A stretch of DNA of 55,851 nt from Mesorhizobium sp. Lineage in GTDB: Bacteria > Pseudomonadota > Alphaproteobacteria > Rhizobiales > Rhizobiaceae. The notes beneath the pieces are model-generated. The model saw only the letters and a list, made by a program, of their open reading frames with translations, searched no databases and had not been told where the DNA came from. The DNA is taken from NCBI RefSeq assembly GCF_024509055.1, contig NZ_JANINM010000385.1, forward strand, positions 1 to 55,851, read 5' to 3'. This document shows positions 1 to 7,981 of this stretch, piece after piece (the stretch's first letter is position 1; the number at the start of each line of letters is the position of its first letter). Both the position numbers and the translations under genes were made by a program.

Positions 1-998
1 GCTGGTGTCCAAATACGCCGACCATCTGCCGCTCTATCGCCAGTCGGGCATCTACGCGCGCCAGGGCGTCGACCTTGCCCGCTCCACCCTCGCCGACTGG
101 GTCGGGCGCTCGGCCGCGCTCCTCGACCCGCTGGTCGACGCGCTCGAGCGCCACGTCATGGGTGGCGTAACCCTCCACGCCGACGACACGCCCGTGCCGG
201 TTCTGGCCCCCGGCGCCGGTCGCACCAGGACGGGCCGGCTGTGGACCTATGTGCGCGACGAGCGCGGGGCTGGCGGCGAGGCCCCGCCTGCCGTGCTGTT
301 TCGCTACGCGCCCGACCGCAAGGGCGAACGCCCCGTCGCGCACTTGCGAACATTCCAGGGCGATCTGCACGCCGATGGCTATGCCGGGTTCGACAGGCTC
401 TATGGCGAGCGCATCGCAGAGGTAGCCTGTTGGGCGCATGTCAGGCGCAAGTTCTTCGACGTCCATGCCGCAACCGGCTCCGCCACGGCCCGCGAGGCGC
501 TGGACCATATCGCCAGCCTCTATGCGGTCGAACAGGACGTGCGCGGTCGGCCCCCGGACGAGCGACGACACGTACGCCAGACCAGAGCTGGACCGCTGCT
601 CGATGCGTTCCGTCAGTGGCTCGACGCGACCGGACCGAAGCTGTCCCGACGCTCCGACCTCGCGGTCGCCATCCGCAATGCGCTCGCCCGCTGGACGGCG
701 CTTACCCGCTATGCGGACGATGGCCGCCTTGAGATCGACAACAATGCCGCCGAGCGCTCGTTGCGCGGTATTGCCGTCGGTCGCAAGAACTGGCTGTTCG
801 CCGGCTCCGACCAGGGCGGCCACCGCGCCGCCGGCATCTACAGCCTTGTGGAAACCGCCAGGCTCAACGACGTCGACCCCGAGGCATGGCTGACCGACAC
901 CATCAGCCGCATCGCCGACCATCCAGCCCGCCAGATCAATGAACTGCTGCCGTGGAACTACCGTCCCGCCTGACGCGACGCCTTCACCGGACGCTTAC
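1..998 (+). mobile_element. IS66-family insertion sequence, right part
   Basis: The 3' part of an IS66-family element, cut by the left edge of the window. It contains the end of the transposase gene and a right terminal inverted repeat. Read on the minus strand from 998, the end starts GTAAGCGTCCGGTGAAGGCG, matching the GTAAGCG tips known for IS66 ends. Base 999 resumes the reading frame of an IS3-family orfB, which fixes the boundary. IS66 elements usually leave an 8-bp target duplication, so 999-1006 (GGGCCGCC) should recur left of the window. Confidence 0.85.
2..973 (+). CDS. tnpC: IS66-family transposase TnpC, C-terminal part
   Basis: DDE-type transposase of an IS66-family element, missing its N-terminus because the gene enters from the left edge. 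The visible 323 residues start in the conserved segment LVSKYADHLPLYRQ. Asp residues in HADDTPVPVL and HADGYAGF and the Glu in DNNAAERSLR fit the family's catalytic triad. The C-terminus (NELLPWNYRPA) is the normal end of this family, so the 3' half looks intact. A GTG at 5 is an internal Val codon rather than the true start. The companion genes tnpA and tnpB, if present, lie outside the window. Activity cannot be judged without the missing part. Confidence 0.95.
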   Translation: MVSKYADHLPLYRQSGIYARQGVDLARSTLADWVGRSAALLDPLVDALERHVMGGVTLHADDTPVPVLAPGAGRTRTGRLWTYVRDERGAGGEAPPAVLFRYAPDRKGERPVAHLRTFQGDLHADGYAGFDRLYGERIAEVACWAHVRRKFFDVHAATGSATAREALDHIASLYAVEQDVRGRPPDERRHVRQTRAGPLLDAFRQWLDATGPKLSRRSDLAVAIRNALARWTALTRYADDGRLEIDNNAAERSLRGIAVGRKNWLFAGSDQGGHRAAGIYSLVETARLNDVDPEAWLTDTISRIADHPARQINELLPWNYRPA

Positions 999-1512
999 GG
1001 GCCGCCAGCACATCTTCGTGGCGAAGCTGACGGGCGACCACCAGCGCCAGGCACTCGCGGCTGGCCTCGTCGATGATCGTGAGGATGCGGAACTTGCGCC
1101 CGTCGTGCGTCCGTGCCTCGACAAAGTCGTACGCCCAGATGTGCCCGGGATATTCCGGCCGCAGCCGAATACACGAGCCATCGTTCAACCACAGCCGACC
1201 ACGTTTCGGCTGTCGCTGAGGCACCTTCAGCCCCTCGCGTCGCCAGATCCGTTCCACCCGTTTGTGGTTCACCGACCAGCCGGCCGCATGCAGCAGTGCG
1301 GTTACCCGGCGATAGCCGTAGCGCCCGTACTGCCTGGCCAGCGCGACGATGTCGTCGGTCAGCGCCTCCTCGTCATCTGCCCCACACGGCACTTTGCGCT
1401 GCGTCGACCGATGCTGCCCGAGGACGCGGCACACCCGTCGCTCGGACACATCCAGCACCTCACGCACCTGGTCGATGCACCGCCGGCGCCGTGCGGGGCT
1501 CAGAAGTTTCCC
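958..1512 (-). pseudogene. IS3-family OrfB, truncated by IS66 insertion
   Basis: OrfB normally supplies the integrase-like DDE catalytic domain. Here the frame runs from the frameshift region (GKLLSPARRRRCIDQV) through HTH_21-like and rve-domain residues. The first catalytic Asp region is visible in IWAYDFVEARTHDG and TIIDEASRECLAL. The frame continues to HEDVLAA, then breaks exactly at the IS66 terminus. The last residues, RKRPVKASRQAGR, are translated from IS66 end sequence before a stop at 958. The second Asp and the Glu of the triad are missing, so the product cannot be catalytic. Confidence 0.9.
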
Positions 1513-1778
1513 CGCGCCGCCTCCTGCAGGATCAGCTTGTCCAATGTCAGGTCCGAGATCGCGCGACGCAGCCGGAGGTTCTCCTTCTCCAAATCCTTCA
1601 TCCGCCGCGCCTGATCCGTCTTCAGACCACCATATTCCTTGCGCCATCGGTAATAGGTCTGCTCGCTGACTGCGATGCGCCGGCATGCCTCGGCCGTCGT
1701 GCCGCCCTGGCCCAGCATGATCTCAACCTCACGCAGCTTGCCGATGATCTCCTCGGGCTTGTGCTTCTTCGCTGGCAT
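1500..1778 (-). CDS. IS3-family transposase OrfA
   Basis: The 92-residue OrfA of an IS3-family element (transposase_8/HTH type). The start MPAKKHKPEEIIGKL, the helix-turn-helix TTAEACRRIAVSEQTYYRWR and the leucine-zipper-like tail (DLEKENLRLRRAISDLTLDK) are family hallmarks. The frame ends EAARGNF-stop. Just before the stop lies a G-GGA-AAC heptamer (1506-1512) positioned to shift ribosomes -1 into orfB, as is usual for making the OrfAB fusion transposase. OrfA itself looks intact, but the element cannot make full transposase because orfB is interrupted. Confidence 0.93.
   Translation of the reverse strand: MPAKKHKPEEIIGKLREVEIMLGQGGTTAEACRRIAVSEQTYYRWRKEYGGLKTDQARRMKDLEKENLRLRRAISDLTLDKLILQEAARGNF
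1506..1512 (-). other. Programmed -1 frameshift heptamer (GGGAAAC)
   Basis: In the orfA reading frame the sequence reads cgG-GGA-AAC, an X-XXY-YYZ slippery heptamer, three codons before the orfA stop. OrfB is in the -1 frame relative to orfA, as expected for IS3-family fusion transposases. Function is inferred from position and pattern. Confidence 0.6.
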
Positions 1779-1861
1779 TCGTCGTCCCTTCCTCGATCCA
1801 GACTGTCATAGTCGATGGACCACTCAGAAGGGGGCAGCTCACGGGGCTGGACACACCAAGC

Positions 1862-1881
1862 ATATCCATTATGCTGGATAT
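1862..1881 (+). promoter_or_regulatory. ArsR operator
   Basis: A perfect inverted repeat, ATATCCA then a TTATGC spacer then TGGATAT, ending at the base before the arsR ATG (1882). The position and dyad fit an autoregulatory ArsR-family operator. Only 20 bp separate it from the IS3 terminus at 1841, so any original -35/-10 pair upstream has probably been lost or replaced by IS DNA. Confidence 0.7.
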
Positions 1882-2214
1882 ATGGAAAACGAGGATGCCA
1901 TCTCGGCGCTGGGTGCTCTTGCACAAGGAACGCGCCTTGACACGTTCCGCCTCTTGGTACGGCACGAACCGGATGGTTTGGCTGCCGGCGATATCGCGCG
2001 TCAGCTCGACGTGCCGCAGAACACCCTGTCGGCGCACCTCGGCATCCTCGCCCGCGCTGGCCTGGTCCGCTCCGCACGGCATAGCCGCTCGATCATCTAC
2101 CGTGTCGATCTGGACGGCCTGCGCGCGCTGACGCTGTTCCTCGTCAAGGACTGCTGCGCCGGCAATGCGGAGCTGTGCGCGCCGCTCGTCGCCGAACTCA
2201 CCCCCTGCTGCTGA
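1882..2214 (+). CDS. arsR: Arsenic-responsive repressor ArsR
   Basis: A 110-residue winged-helix repressor of the ArsR/SmtB family, expected to bind the operator just upstream and to let go when it binds As(III). The helix-turn-helix lies at about residues 34-60 ([20 protein letters not shown]), followed by the wing ([10 protein letters not shown]). The classic ELCVCDL metal site is absent. Instead, a C-terminal cluster (Cys91, Cys92, Cys99, plus Cys109-Cys110) resembles the alternative As(III) site reported for Acidithiobacillus ferrooxidans ArsR. The ATG at 1882 is chosen because homology begins there and the operator ends at 1881. First gene of the arsRCB-arsN2-arsH operon. Confidence 0.93.
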   Translation: MENEDAISALGALAQGTRLDTFRLLVRHEPDGLAAGDIARQLDVPQNTLSAHLGILARAGLVRSARHSRSIIYRVDLDGLRALTLFLVKDCCAGNAELCAPLVAELTPCC

Positions 2215-2225
2215 AAGGACGCCCT

Positions 2226-2654
2226 GTGGCCGTCGATGTCGTCGTCTATCACAACCCCGAGTGCGGCACGTCGCGCAACACGCTCGGCCTTATTCGCAAC
2301 GCCGGCATCGAGCCGCACGTGGTCGAGTATCTGAAAACCCCTCCAGCCCGCGCGTTGCTGGTCGAGCTGATCGATCGCGCCTGCATGACACCCCGCGAAC
2401 TGCTGCGCGAGAAGGGGACGCCCTATGCGGAGTTGGGCTTGGGCGACACGTCGCTATCCGACGACGCGCTGGTGGACGCGATGATGGCGCATCCGATCCT
2501 CATCAACCGGCCGCTGGTCGTATCGCCGCTCGGCGTGAAGCTCTGCCGGCCCTCCGAAGCCGTGCTCGACCTGCTGCCGACCAATCAGCTCGGAGCGTTC
2601 GCAAAGGAAGACGGCGAGCAAGTGGTGGACGCATCGGGCCAGCGCGTCGCCTGA
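2226..2654 (+). CDS. arsC: Arsenate reductase (glutaredoxin-coupled)
   Basis: Reduces arsenate to arsenite with glutathione and glutaredoxin, giving the substrate for ArsB export. The 142-residue length is typical. The catalytic segment [13 protein letters not shown] carries the active Cys near residue 12. [17 protein letters not shown] near the C-terminus is the usual conserved substrate-site region. The GTG at 2226 is chosen over upstream in-frame codons because it follows an AAAGGA ribosome site and matches the family N-terminus. It starts 11 bp after arsR, and its stop codon overlaps the arsB start by one base, which suggests translational coupling. Confidence 0.94.
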   Translation: MAVDVVVYHNPECGTSRNTLGLIRNAGIEPHVVEYLKTPPARALLVELIDRACMTPRELLREKGTPYAELGLGDTSLSDDALVDAMMAHPILINRPLVVSPLGVKLCRPSEAVLDLLPTNQLGAFAKEDGEQVVDASGQRVA

Positions 2655-3940
2655 TGCTCCTTGCTGTCCTGATCTTCGTTGCGACGATCGCGCTCGTCAT
2701 CTGGCAACCCAAAGGCCTCGGGATCGGGTGGAGCGCGATGGGCGGGGCCGTCGTGGCGCTGCTTGCAGGCGTCGTCACGCTGTCCGACGTGCCGGTGGTG
2801 TGGGGCATCGTCTGGAACGCGACAGCCGCGTTCGTCGCGATCATCGTTATCAGCCTACTCCTCGATGAAACCGGATTCTTCGAATGGGCGGCGCTCCATG
2901 TCGCGCGCTGGGGGAGGGGGCATGGTCGCCGGCTGTTCGTTCTGATCGTGCTGCTCGGTGCGGCGGTGTCCGCGCTGTTCGCCAACGACGGCGCGGCGCT
3001 GATCCTGACGCCGATCGTCATCGCCATGCTGCGGGCGCTGGGCTTCAACGACAAGGCGACGCTGGCGTTCGTCATGGCGGCGGGGTTCATCGCCGACACC
3101 GCCAGCCTACCGCTGGTCGTGTCGAACCTCGTCAACATCGTGTCGGCCGACTTCTTCCGGATCGGGTTCGGCGACTATGCGTCCGTGATGGTGCCGGTCG
3201 ACCTGGTGTCGATCGCAGCGACGCTTGGCGCGCTGCTGCTGTTCTTCCGGCGCGACATACCGGCGGATTATGACGTAGGCGCGCTGCGCGCGCCGCGTGA
3301 CGCGATCCGCGATGCCGCGACATTCCGCGCGGGCTGGATCGTTCTTGCACTGCTGCTCGCCGGCTTCTTCCTGCTCGAACCGCTCGGCGTCCCTGTCAGC
3401 GCCGTCGCCGCTGCCGGCGCGATCCTGCTGCTGGTGATCGCGAGGCGAGGCCATGTGATCCCAACGGCCAAGGTGCTGCGCGGCGCACCCTGGCAGGTCG
3501 TGATCTTCTCGCTCGGCATGTACCTGGTCGTCTATGGCCTGCGAAACGCCGGCCTGACCGACCATCTGGCAGCACTGCTGGATCGCACCGCGCAAGGCGG
3601 CGTGTGGGGCGCGGCGCTAGGAACGGGCGTCATCGCAGCGGTCCTGTCGTCGGTTATGAACAATATGCCGACGGTGCTGGTGGGCGCGCTCTCGATCGAC
3701 GCCACGCACGCGAGCGGCGCGATCAAGGAAGCGATGATCTACGCCAATGTGATCGGCTGCGATCTCGGCCCCAAGCTGACGCCGATCGGCTCACTCGCGA
3801 CGCTGCTCTGGCTCCATGTCCTCGGGCAAAAGGGCGTGCGGATCGGATGGGGCTATTACTTCCGTGTCGGCGTCACGCTCACCGTACCGGTGCTGCTCAT
3901 CACGCTCGCGGCGCTTGCAATCAGGATTAGCATCGCATGA
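2654..3940 (+). CDS. arsB: Arsenite efflux permease ArsB
   Basis: An inner-membrane exporter of arsenite and antimonite in the ArsB/NhaD-like ion transporter superfamily. At 428 residues it matches the usual length of about 429. Many hydrophobic segments are visible. The segments [14 protein letters not shown] and [13 protein letters not shown] are family-typical paired pore regions, and [20 protein letters not shown] is the conserved C-terminal half motif. No arsA ATPase gene is present here, so transport is presumably driven by the proton motive force. It overlaps arsC by one base and arsN2 by four. Confidence 0.95.
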   Translation: MLLAVLIFVATIALVIWQPKGLGIGWSAMGGAVVALLAGVVTLSDVPVVWGIVWNATAAFVAIIVISLLLDETGFFEWAALHVARWGRGHGRRLFVLIVLLGAAVSALFANDGAALILTPIVIAMLRALGFNDKATLAFVMAAGFIADTASLPLVVSNLVNIVSADFFRIGFGDYASVMVPVDLVSIAATLGALLLFFRRDIPADYDVGALRAPRDAIRDAATFRAGWIVLALLLAGFFLLEPLGVPVSAVAAAGAILLLVIARRGHVIPTAKVLRGAPWQVVIFSLGMYLVVYGLRNAGLTDHLAALLDRTAQGGVWGAALGTGVIAAVLSSVMNNMPTVLVGALSIDATHASGAIKEAMIYANVIGCDLGPKLTPIGSLATLLWLHVLGQKGVRIGWGYYFRVGVTLTVPVLLITLAALAIRISIA

Positions 3941-4371
3941 CCAGAACGGTCGCCACGTTGCTCGAACCTGCCGGTCTGGCTGGCTTGGCACAATTGCTCG
4001 ATGCCGCGGACCTGCCGAGTGCCGATATCGCCGATCCCGGCCGCCTGATCATCCGGATTGAGGCCGATAGCCTCGTCGGTTTCGGTGGGCTCGAGGGAGA
4101 AGGGTCCGACCGCTTGCTCCGCTCGATCGTCGTCGTCCCCGATCGACGTCGACATGGCCTCGGGCGGGTGTTGGTCGCCGCCCTCGAACGACAGGCACAC
4201 GACCTCGGGGTGGAGCGCCTGCACCTCCTGACGACCACGGCCGCACCATTCTTCCGGGCGCTCGGCTATGCCGATGCCGATCGCGGCGCTGCTCCCTCGG
4301 CCATCGCCGCATCGCGCGAATTCACCGCACTGTGCCCCGCGTCGGCCGCCTACCTCGTGAAAGCCCTCTGA
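3937..4371 (+). CDS. arsN2: GNAT acetyltransferase ArsN2-like
   Basis: A 144-residue GNAT-fold N-acetyltransferase of the type found inside ars operons (ArsN2 group). The acetyl-CoA binding segment [19 protein letters not shown] (motif A, R/Q-x-x-G-x-G/A pattern) and the late motif [12 protein letters not shown] fit the fold. ArsN1 homologues acetylate arsinothricin or phosphinothricin. The substrate of ArsN2 forms is less certain, so only an arsenic-linked role is inferred. The ATG overlaps the arsB stop by four bases, and the stop overlaps arsH by one, placing it firmly in the operon. Confidence 0.85.
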   Translation: MTRTVATLLEPAGLAGLAQLLDAADLPSADIADPGRLIIRIEADSLVGFGGLEGEGSDRLLRSIVVVPDRRRHGLGRVLVAALERQAHDLGVERLHLLTTTAAPFFRALGYADADRGAAPSAIAASREFTALCPASAAYLVKAL

Positions 4372-5147
4372 TGCCGCTCCGCACGCTCGCCGATCCCAAT
4401 ATCATGCCGGCGCTCGATCCGGCCTATGCCATCCAGCGACCCGCCGTGAGGCTCGGCCCGCTCGATCCCGCGCCGCGTATCCTTCTGCTCTACGGTTCGC
4501 TGCGCGAACGGTCCTTCTCCCGGCTGTGCGTTGAGGAAGCGGCACGCCTGCTCCGGTTCTTCGGCTGCGAGACGCGCATCTTTGATCCATCGACCCTGCC
4601 GCTGCCTGACCAACATGCTGGCGACGACCATCCGGCCGTCCACGAGCTGCGCGAGCTGTCCTTATGGTCGGAAGGGCAGGTGTGGTGCAGCCCGGAGCGG
4701 CATGGCCAGATCACGAGCATTATGAAGCTTCAAATCGATCATCTGCCGCTTTCTATGGGCGGGATGCGTCCGACACAGGGGCGCACGCTGGCGGTCATGC
4801 AGGTGTCGGCCGGATCGCAATCGTTCAACAGCGTCAACACGCTGCGCGTGCTGGGTCGCTGGATGCGAATGATCACGATCCCGAACCAATCGAGCGTTGC
4901 CAAGGCGTTCAACGAGTTTGATGACGCGGGGCGCATGAAGGCGTCCAGCTACTATGACCGGATCGTGGATATGATGGAGGAACTGGTGCGGTTCACGGTG
5001 CTGCTGCGCCCGCACGCGGTTCAGCTTGTTGATCGCTACTCAGAGCGGAAAGCGGCGGGCGTGCCAATCGACCGCGCGACCGATCTGTCGAGCATAGCGA
5101 TTGCGGCCAAACCGCGTGGCCGGCACGCCGTCAAGGCAGGCGGCTGA
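4371..5147 (+). CDS. arsH: ArsH NADPH-dependent FMN oxidoreductase
   Basis: A flavoprotein of the NADPH-dependent FMN reductase family. ArsH proteins oxidise trivalent organoarsenicals such as methylarsenite and reduce quinones or chromate. At 258 residues it is slightly long. The FMN phosphate loop [11 protein letters not shown] and the segments [20 protein letters not shown] and [20 protein letters not shown] are hallmarks of ArsH. It closes the ars operon, its start overlapping the arsN2 stop by one base. With arsN2 it suggests the cell meets organic as well as inorganic arsenic. Confidence 0.94.
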   Translation: MPLRTLADPNIMPALDPAYAIQRPAVRLGPLDPAPRILLLYGSLRERSFSRLCVEEAARLLRFFGCETRIFDPSTLPLPDQHAGDDHPAVHELRELSLWSEGQVWCSPERHGQITSIMKLQIDHLPLSMGGMRPTQGRTLAVMQVSAGSQSFNSVNTLRVLGRWMRMITIPNQSSVAKAFNEFDDAGRMKASSYYDRIVDMMEELVRFTVLLRPHAVQLVDRYSERKAAGVPIDRATDLSSIAIAAKPRGRHAVKAGG

Positions 5148-5219
5148 TGCGACGTTTGCCGAAGCGAGCCACGCTAATGTGGTCCCGCCGGCTAATCCGG
5201 CTTGTGCTCTGCGCTTTGA

Positions 5220-5235
5220 GAAACCTACGGGTTTC
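5220..5235. terminator. Small hairpin after the ars operon
   Basis: GAAACC, a TACG loop, then GGTTTC, located 73 bp after the arsH stop. It could be a weak terminator or processing hairpin. There is no following T tract, so the role is uncertain. Confidence 0.3.
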
Positions 5236-5348
5236 AACCTGCGTGGCCGGCCTCCCCAGGCGTCAGCTGGATCGTCGAGCGCTACCTGTCTTGCGCTGAC
5301 GCGATTATCGCTTCAGGTCGCTACAGCGACAGATGAAGGGGAGCGTGC

Positions 5349-5624
5349 TTGACGATGAACACCAAGGATCTGGCCAAGGACGTTGCCGCCAAGCGGGGCG
5401 TCACCGAGAAGCAGGCCCTCGAGGTCATGGCTGGGCTCCTCGAGGGTATCGCGGAGGCGGCCGCCAAGGGTGAGGAGATATCGCTTCCCGGCTTCGGCAA
5501 ATTCAAGGTGAAGGACACGCCCGAGCGCTCCGGGCGCAATCCGTCGACCGGCGAGGCGATCACGATCGCGGCGTCGAAGAAAATCACATTCACGCCGGCC
5601 AAGGCGCTTAAGGACCGACTGTAG
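5349..5624 (+). CDS. HU-family DNA-binding protein
   Basis: A small histone-like protein (HU/IHF fold) that bends and compacts DNA. The 89-91 residues have the right length, and the family segment LPGFGKFKVKDTPERSGRNP carries the Gly-Phe-Gly turn and the Arg-Asn-Pro tip of the DNA-embracing arm. The sequence continues TGEAITIAASKKITFTPAKALKD, as in HU. Two starts are possible. TTG 5349 sits five bases after AAGGGGAG, an excellent ribosome site, while ATG 5355 is eleven bases away; either is acceptable. As an extra HU copy on an accessory region it may act as a nucleoid factor for the island, which is inference. Confidence 0.9.
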   Translation: MTMNTKDLAKDVAAKRGVTEKQALEVMAGLLEGIAEAAAKGEEISLPGFGKFKVKDTPERSGRNPSTGEAITIAASKKITFTPAKALKDRL

Positions 5625-5637
5625 GCTTGACAGCACC

Positions 5638-5655
5638 GGCCGGCGTCGCCCGGCC
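5638..5655. terminator. GC-rich hairpin after the HU gene
   Basis: GGCCGG, a CGTCGC loop, then CCGGCC, starting 14 bp after the HU stop codon. It is placed as expected for a terminator but has no T run. Confidence 0.4.
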
Positions 5656-5664
5656 ACGTGTTGG

Positions 5665-5880
5665 ATGTTCACGAATTATTCGCTATCTAAGGCGTTGGAG
5701 AATGACAGGCGCGTGAACACTGCCAAATCTATGCGGCTGGCCCGGCAGGTGAAGGGGAGGTTCGGCACGTGGGCGGCCGTGCGTCAGGCCTCGCGCGTCG
5801 AGAACGGCGTATATGTGGTCGATCCAAGCGCTGGCGGTGACCGCGACAGCAAGGATGTAGCGGTTCCCGCCACGGCGTAA
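5665..5880 (+). CDS. Small hypothetical protein
   Basis: An open frame of up to 71 residues, basic in the middle (TAKSMRLARQVKGRFGTWAAVRQASR). It ends five bases before the membrane protein gene at 5886, so the two may be co-translated. The start is unclear: ATG 5665 gives the full frame, while GTG 5713 would give a shorter form beginning VNTAKSMRLARQ. No family recognised. The membrane-protein paralogue at 48357 is also preceded by a small gene, though the two small proteins show no clear likeness. Confidence 0.45.
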   Translation: MFTNYSLSKALENDRRVNTAKSMRLARQVKGRFGTWAAVRQASRVENGVYVVDPSAGGDRDSKDVAVPATA

Positions 5881-5885
5881 CGGCC

Positions 5886-6653
5886 GTGACGTTCAGCTAC
5901 TCGCTGTTCCTCGCACTGCTGCTGCTTTTCCTGGGGCTCTGCTTCTGGGCAGGGTGGCGCGTCGGCGAGCGCACCGATTTCCTCAGCCCAACCCCGGACC
6001 GGCCGAACTCTACGGTGACGCTGTTCATCGTGGTGTTCGGCACCATCGCAGGGCACCTTCTGGGAACCGGCTTCTTCGCCGCCCAGGCGGCATGGTGCCG
6101 GGCGACAAGCGTCTGTTTCGACCCCGGCTTCGATCCAAATATCTATCGCGCGCTCGCCCGCGGCGGCGCTGGGGCACGCGATGCGTCCGACCTCGCGCTG
6201 GAAATGTGGCTTTTCGCGATGCTCCTCATCGGAGCCGCGACGGGCTCGATCGCGCACTGGTTGGTGCAGCGGGAAGCAGTTAGCGGGAAGACCGACGCGA
6301 TCGCGTTCGGCTGGCTCAACCCGGCCGTCCAAGCGGTCAAGAAGGGAGACTCGTTTGTCGTCGCCTATGTGCTGACAAAGACGAGCCACGAGTGCTTCAC
6401 GATCGCATACGAGGGCACCGTCCAGCAGCTCGCGCTGGACGAGGAACAATCGATCAGGTTCGTCGTCCTGAACGACGTCGACCGATTCCTCGTCAAGATA
6501 TCTGAGAACGGCCTCGAGCGTGTGGACGCGCCGTCGACGCCGATCACGCAGCTTCAGATCACCGCGGTCGAGATCGCCAACGTCGCGCTTGAGGTAGTAC
6601 GGGCGCCAGACATGGATGTTGCGGCAATCGAGGCTGAAGACGCGGGTTCATAA
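5886..6653 (+). CDS. Membrane protein with C-terminal 'YVLT' domain
   Basis: A 255-residue protein of unknown function. It has an N-terminal membrane segment (residues about 4-24), a second near 44-66 (TLFIVVFGTIAGHLLGTGFF) and a third near 105-122 (MWLFAMLLIGAATGSIAHW). The remainder is a soluble, presumably cytoplasmic or periplasmic domain of about 110 residues starting near FVVAYVLTKTSHECFTIAYEG. This last part aligns by eye with the protein at 48357-49175 (PIAYVLTDLQHDGLGVGYRG), including a later RFL motif, so the two are paralogues with the same architecture. The start is GTG at 5886, five bases after the small upstream gene. Confidence 0.7.
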   Translation: MTFSYSLFLALLLLFLGLCFWAGWRVGERTDFLSPTPDRPNSTVTLFIVVFGTIAGHLLGTGFFAAQAAWCRATSVCFDPGFDPNIYRALARGGAGARDASDLALEMWLFAMLLIGAATGSIAHWLVQREAVSGKTDAIAFGWLNPAVQAVKKGDSFVVAYVLTKTSHECFTIAYEGTVQQLALDEEQSIRFVVLNDVDRFLVKISENGLERVDAPSTPITQLQITAVEIANVALEVVRAPDMDVAAIEAEDAGS

Positions 6654-7193
6654 CGCGGCGTTCGAGATCGTCAGACGTCCGTCAGACCTGTCTCCATCCA
6701 TAAAGTCTAAATCCAAAAAGCTCTGCATTTAACATAATCAATATTATCGGACTAGCAAATCTGCTCTGCGGCGGAAGCACTTAGGCCGCTCTACCGGCAC
6801 TCACCCGATCAGCGACACCCGCTCGCGCTGGCGTGCTTCGGCTCGGCGAGCCACGCATGAAACTGCGCCAGAATGTCGGCAACGTCCAGTCCCATTTGCC
6901 GATGGTGCATTGGCCACGAGCGCGCAGCGGCGCCAACCAGTCCTTGCAGTTCTGGATCAACATCGCCTGGACCCATTTCGGCGTGCTAGCGAGCAGCCAT
7001 TCCAGTGATGGCCAGTCATAGGCGGGCCGTACCCGCAATTAGGCGGCTGACCGGCTCATCCGAAGCAGTGCGATATCCAGCGTCCCGTTTCAGGAGAACC
7101 AACACGCGCCCTGCCCGGCCACTCTCTTTTTCCAGGAAGAGGGGTTACCGGAAAATACAATGAGGGTGACGAAGCCGGTTAGATCGCTTATAT
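6654..7193. other. Mostly gene-free stretch, possible short minus-strand frame
   Basis: About 540 bp between the membrane protein gene and the RES module. The first part (6690-6765) is unusually A+T-rich for this window. A minus-strand frame, 6781-7038, could encode an 85-residue Trp-rich peptide (DWPSLEWLLASTPKWVQAML, later GKWDWTLPTFWRSF), but it lacks a clear ribosome site and a recognised family. It could be a gene remnant. Nothing else was identified. Confidence 0.35.
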
Positions 7194-7208
7194 GTTAGCT
7201 AGACTAAC
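7194..7208 (+). promoter_or_regulatory. Operator-like inverted repeat before RES module
   Basis: GTTAG, a CTAGA spacer, then CTAAC, a perfect 5-bp inverted repeat ending 14 bases before the antitoxin start. It overlaps the AGGAG ribosome-site region and a possible TATATG -10 element. This is a plausible autoregulation site for the antitoxin, inferred from position. Confidence 0.5.
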
Positions 7209-7222
7209 CGTAGGAGCTGCTC

Positions 7223-7981
7223 ATGGCGACCCTCGCCAACGCCGTTGATCCGGGTGCCTTTGCCAATCTGGTGTTCGCCAGCTTGGTCGAGACCGCACGC
7301 AACAAGCCAGCCAAACAGCGTGGATCCGAGCCGGCGCCTACGGTCGACGAAACCTTATATATAGCGCCCACGGTTGAGGGCTTCTCCGCACAATATCGCA
7401 CCGCCGTCGATCACGCGCTGGAGCAGCTAGCTGAAGCCGGTATTGCAACTGATCCGGATCGGCAGGCGCTCTACGCCATCGTCGACAAGCTGCTGCCCGA
7501 CATTCGCACCCGACACCTCGAGCGCAAGATCGAGCAGCTCCTCGATGTGTTGGCCGACACGCATGACCCGATGGCGGAATTTCACACTGCGGTCGCGGCC
7601 GATAACACCGCGATCCGGCAGCGCTTCCTTCAGGAGGTCGAGACGCTTACCTCGGTCGAGGTTGCCGCGCGCGCCGGGCACGAAGCCAAGAACCGCCACC
7701 AGACGGCGGCGCGCTGGAAGGCGCAGGCCCGTGTCTTCGCCGTCCCCTATCAGGGGCAGGATCGCTTTCCCGCGTTCCAGTTCGATGCCGACGGCAAACC
7801 CCTTCCGCTAATCCGGCAGGTTCTCGCGGCCCTCCCCGCGAACCGCACGCCATGGCAAGTTGCTTTCTGGTTCGTATCGTCCAACTCATGGCTTGGTGGT
7901 CCCGCACCCATTGAGCGGTTCGACGAACCAGCAGCCGTTCTCGAGGCGGCAGCCCACGAAGGTGATGAGATCAGCGGGTGA
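7223..7981 (+). CDS. Large RES-associated antitoxin candidate
   Basis: A 252-residue protein lying just upstream of, and overlapping by four bases, a RES-domain gene. A helix-turn-helix-like stretch (LTSVEVAARAGHEAKNRHQTAARWKAQ) sits near residues 142-170. It is followed by RVFAVPYQGQDRFPAFQFDADGKPLP and a C-terminal helical part (WQVAFWFVSSNSWLGGPAPI) resembling the toxin-binding end of Xre/MbcA/ParS-type antitoxins. The extra 140 N-terminal residues are not seen in the short (about 150 aa) canonical antitoxins. It probably neutralises the RES protein and autoregulates through the repeat at 7194-7208. The assignment rests mainly on gene context and the C-terminal pattern. Confidence 0.65.
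   Translation: MATLANAVDPGAFANLVFASLVETARNKPAKQRGSEPAPTVDETLYIAPTVEGFSAQYRTAVDHALEQLAEAGIATDPDRQALYAIVDKLLPDIRTRHLERKIEQLLDVLADTHDPMAEFHTAVAADNTAIRQRFLQEVETLTSVEVAARAGHEAKNRHQTAARWKAQARVFAVPYQGQDRFPAFQFDADGKPLPLIRQVLAALPANRTPWQVAFWFVSSNSWLGGPAPIERFDEPAAVLEAAAHEGDEISG

Larger units (their letters stand above)
999..1841 (-). mobile_element. IS3-family element, disrupted by IS66
   Basis: The left part (orfA end) of an IS3-family element, probably of the IS407-like subgroup. Read on the minus strand from 1841, the terminus starts TGAGCTGCCCCCTTCTGAGT, a typical IS3-group inverted repeat. It contains intact orfA and the first part of orfB, and is cut at 999 where the IS66 element has inserted. 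The rest of orfB and the other terminal repeat should lie on the far side of the IS66 copy, left of the window. The outer end abuts the arsenic operon only 40 bp upstream of arsR. Confidence 0.88.

Noticed and set aside
3107..3595. Long minus-strand frame inside arsB
   Set aside because: Antisense to a clear arsB gene; its product has the low-complexity look of a shadow frame.
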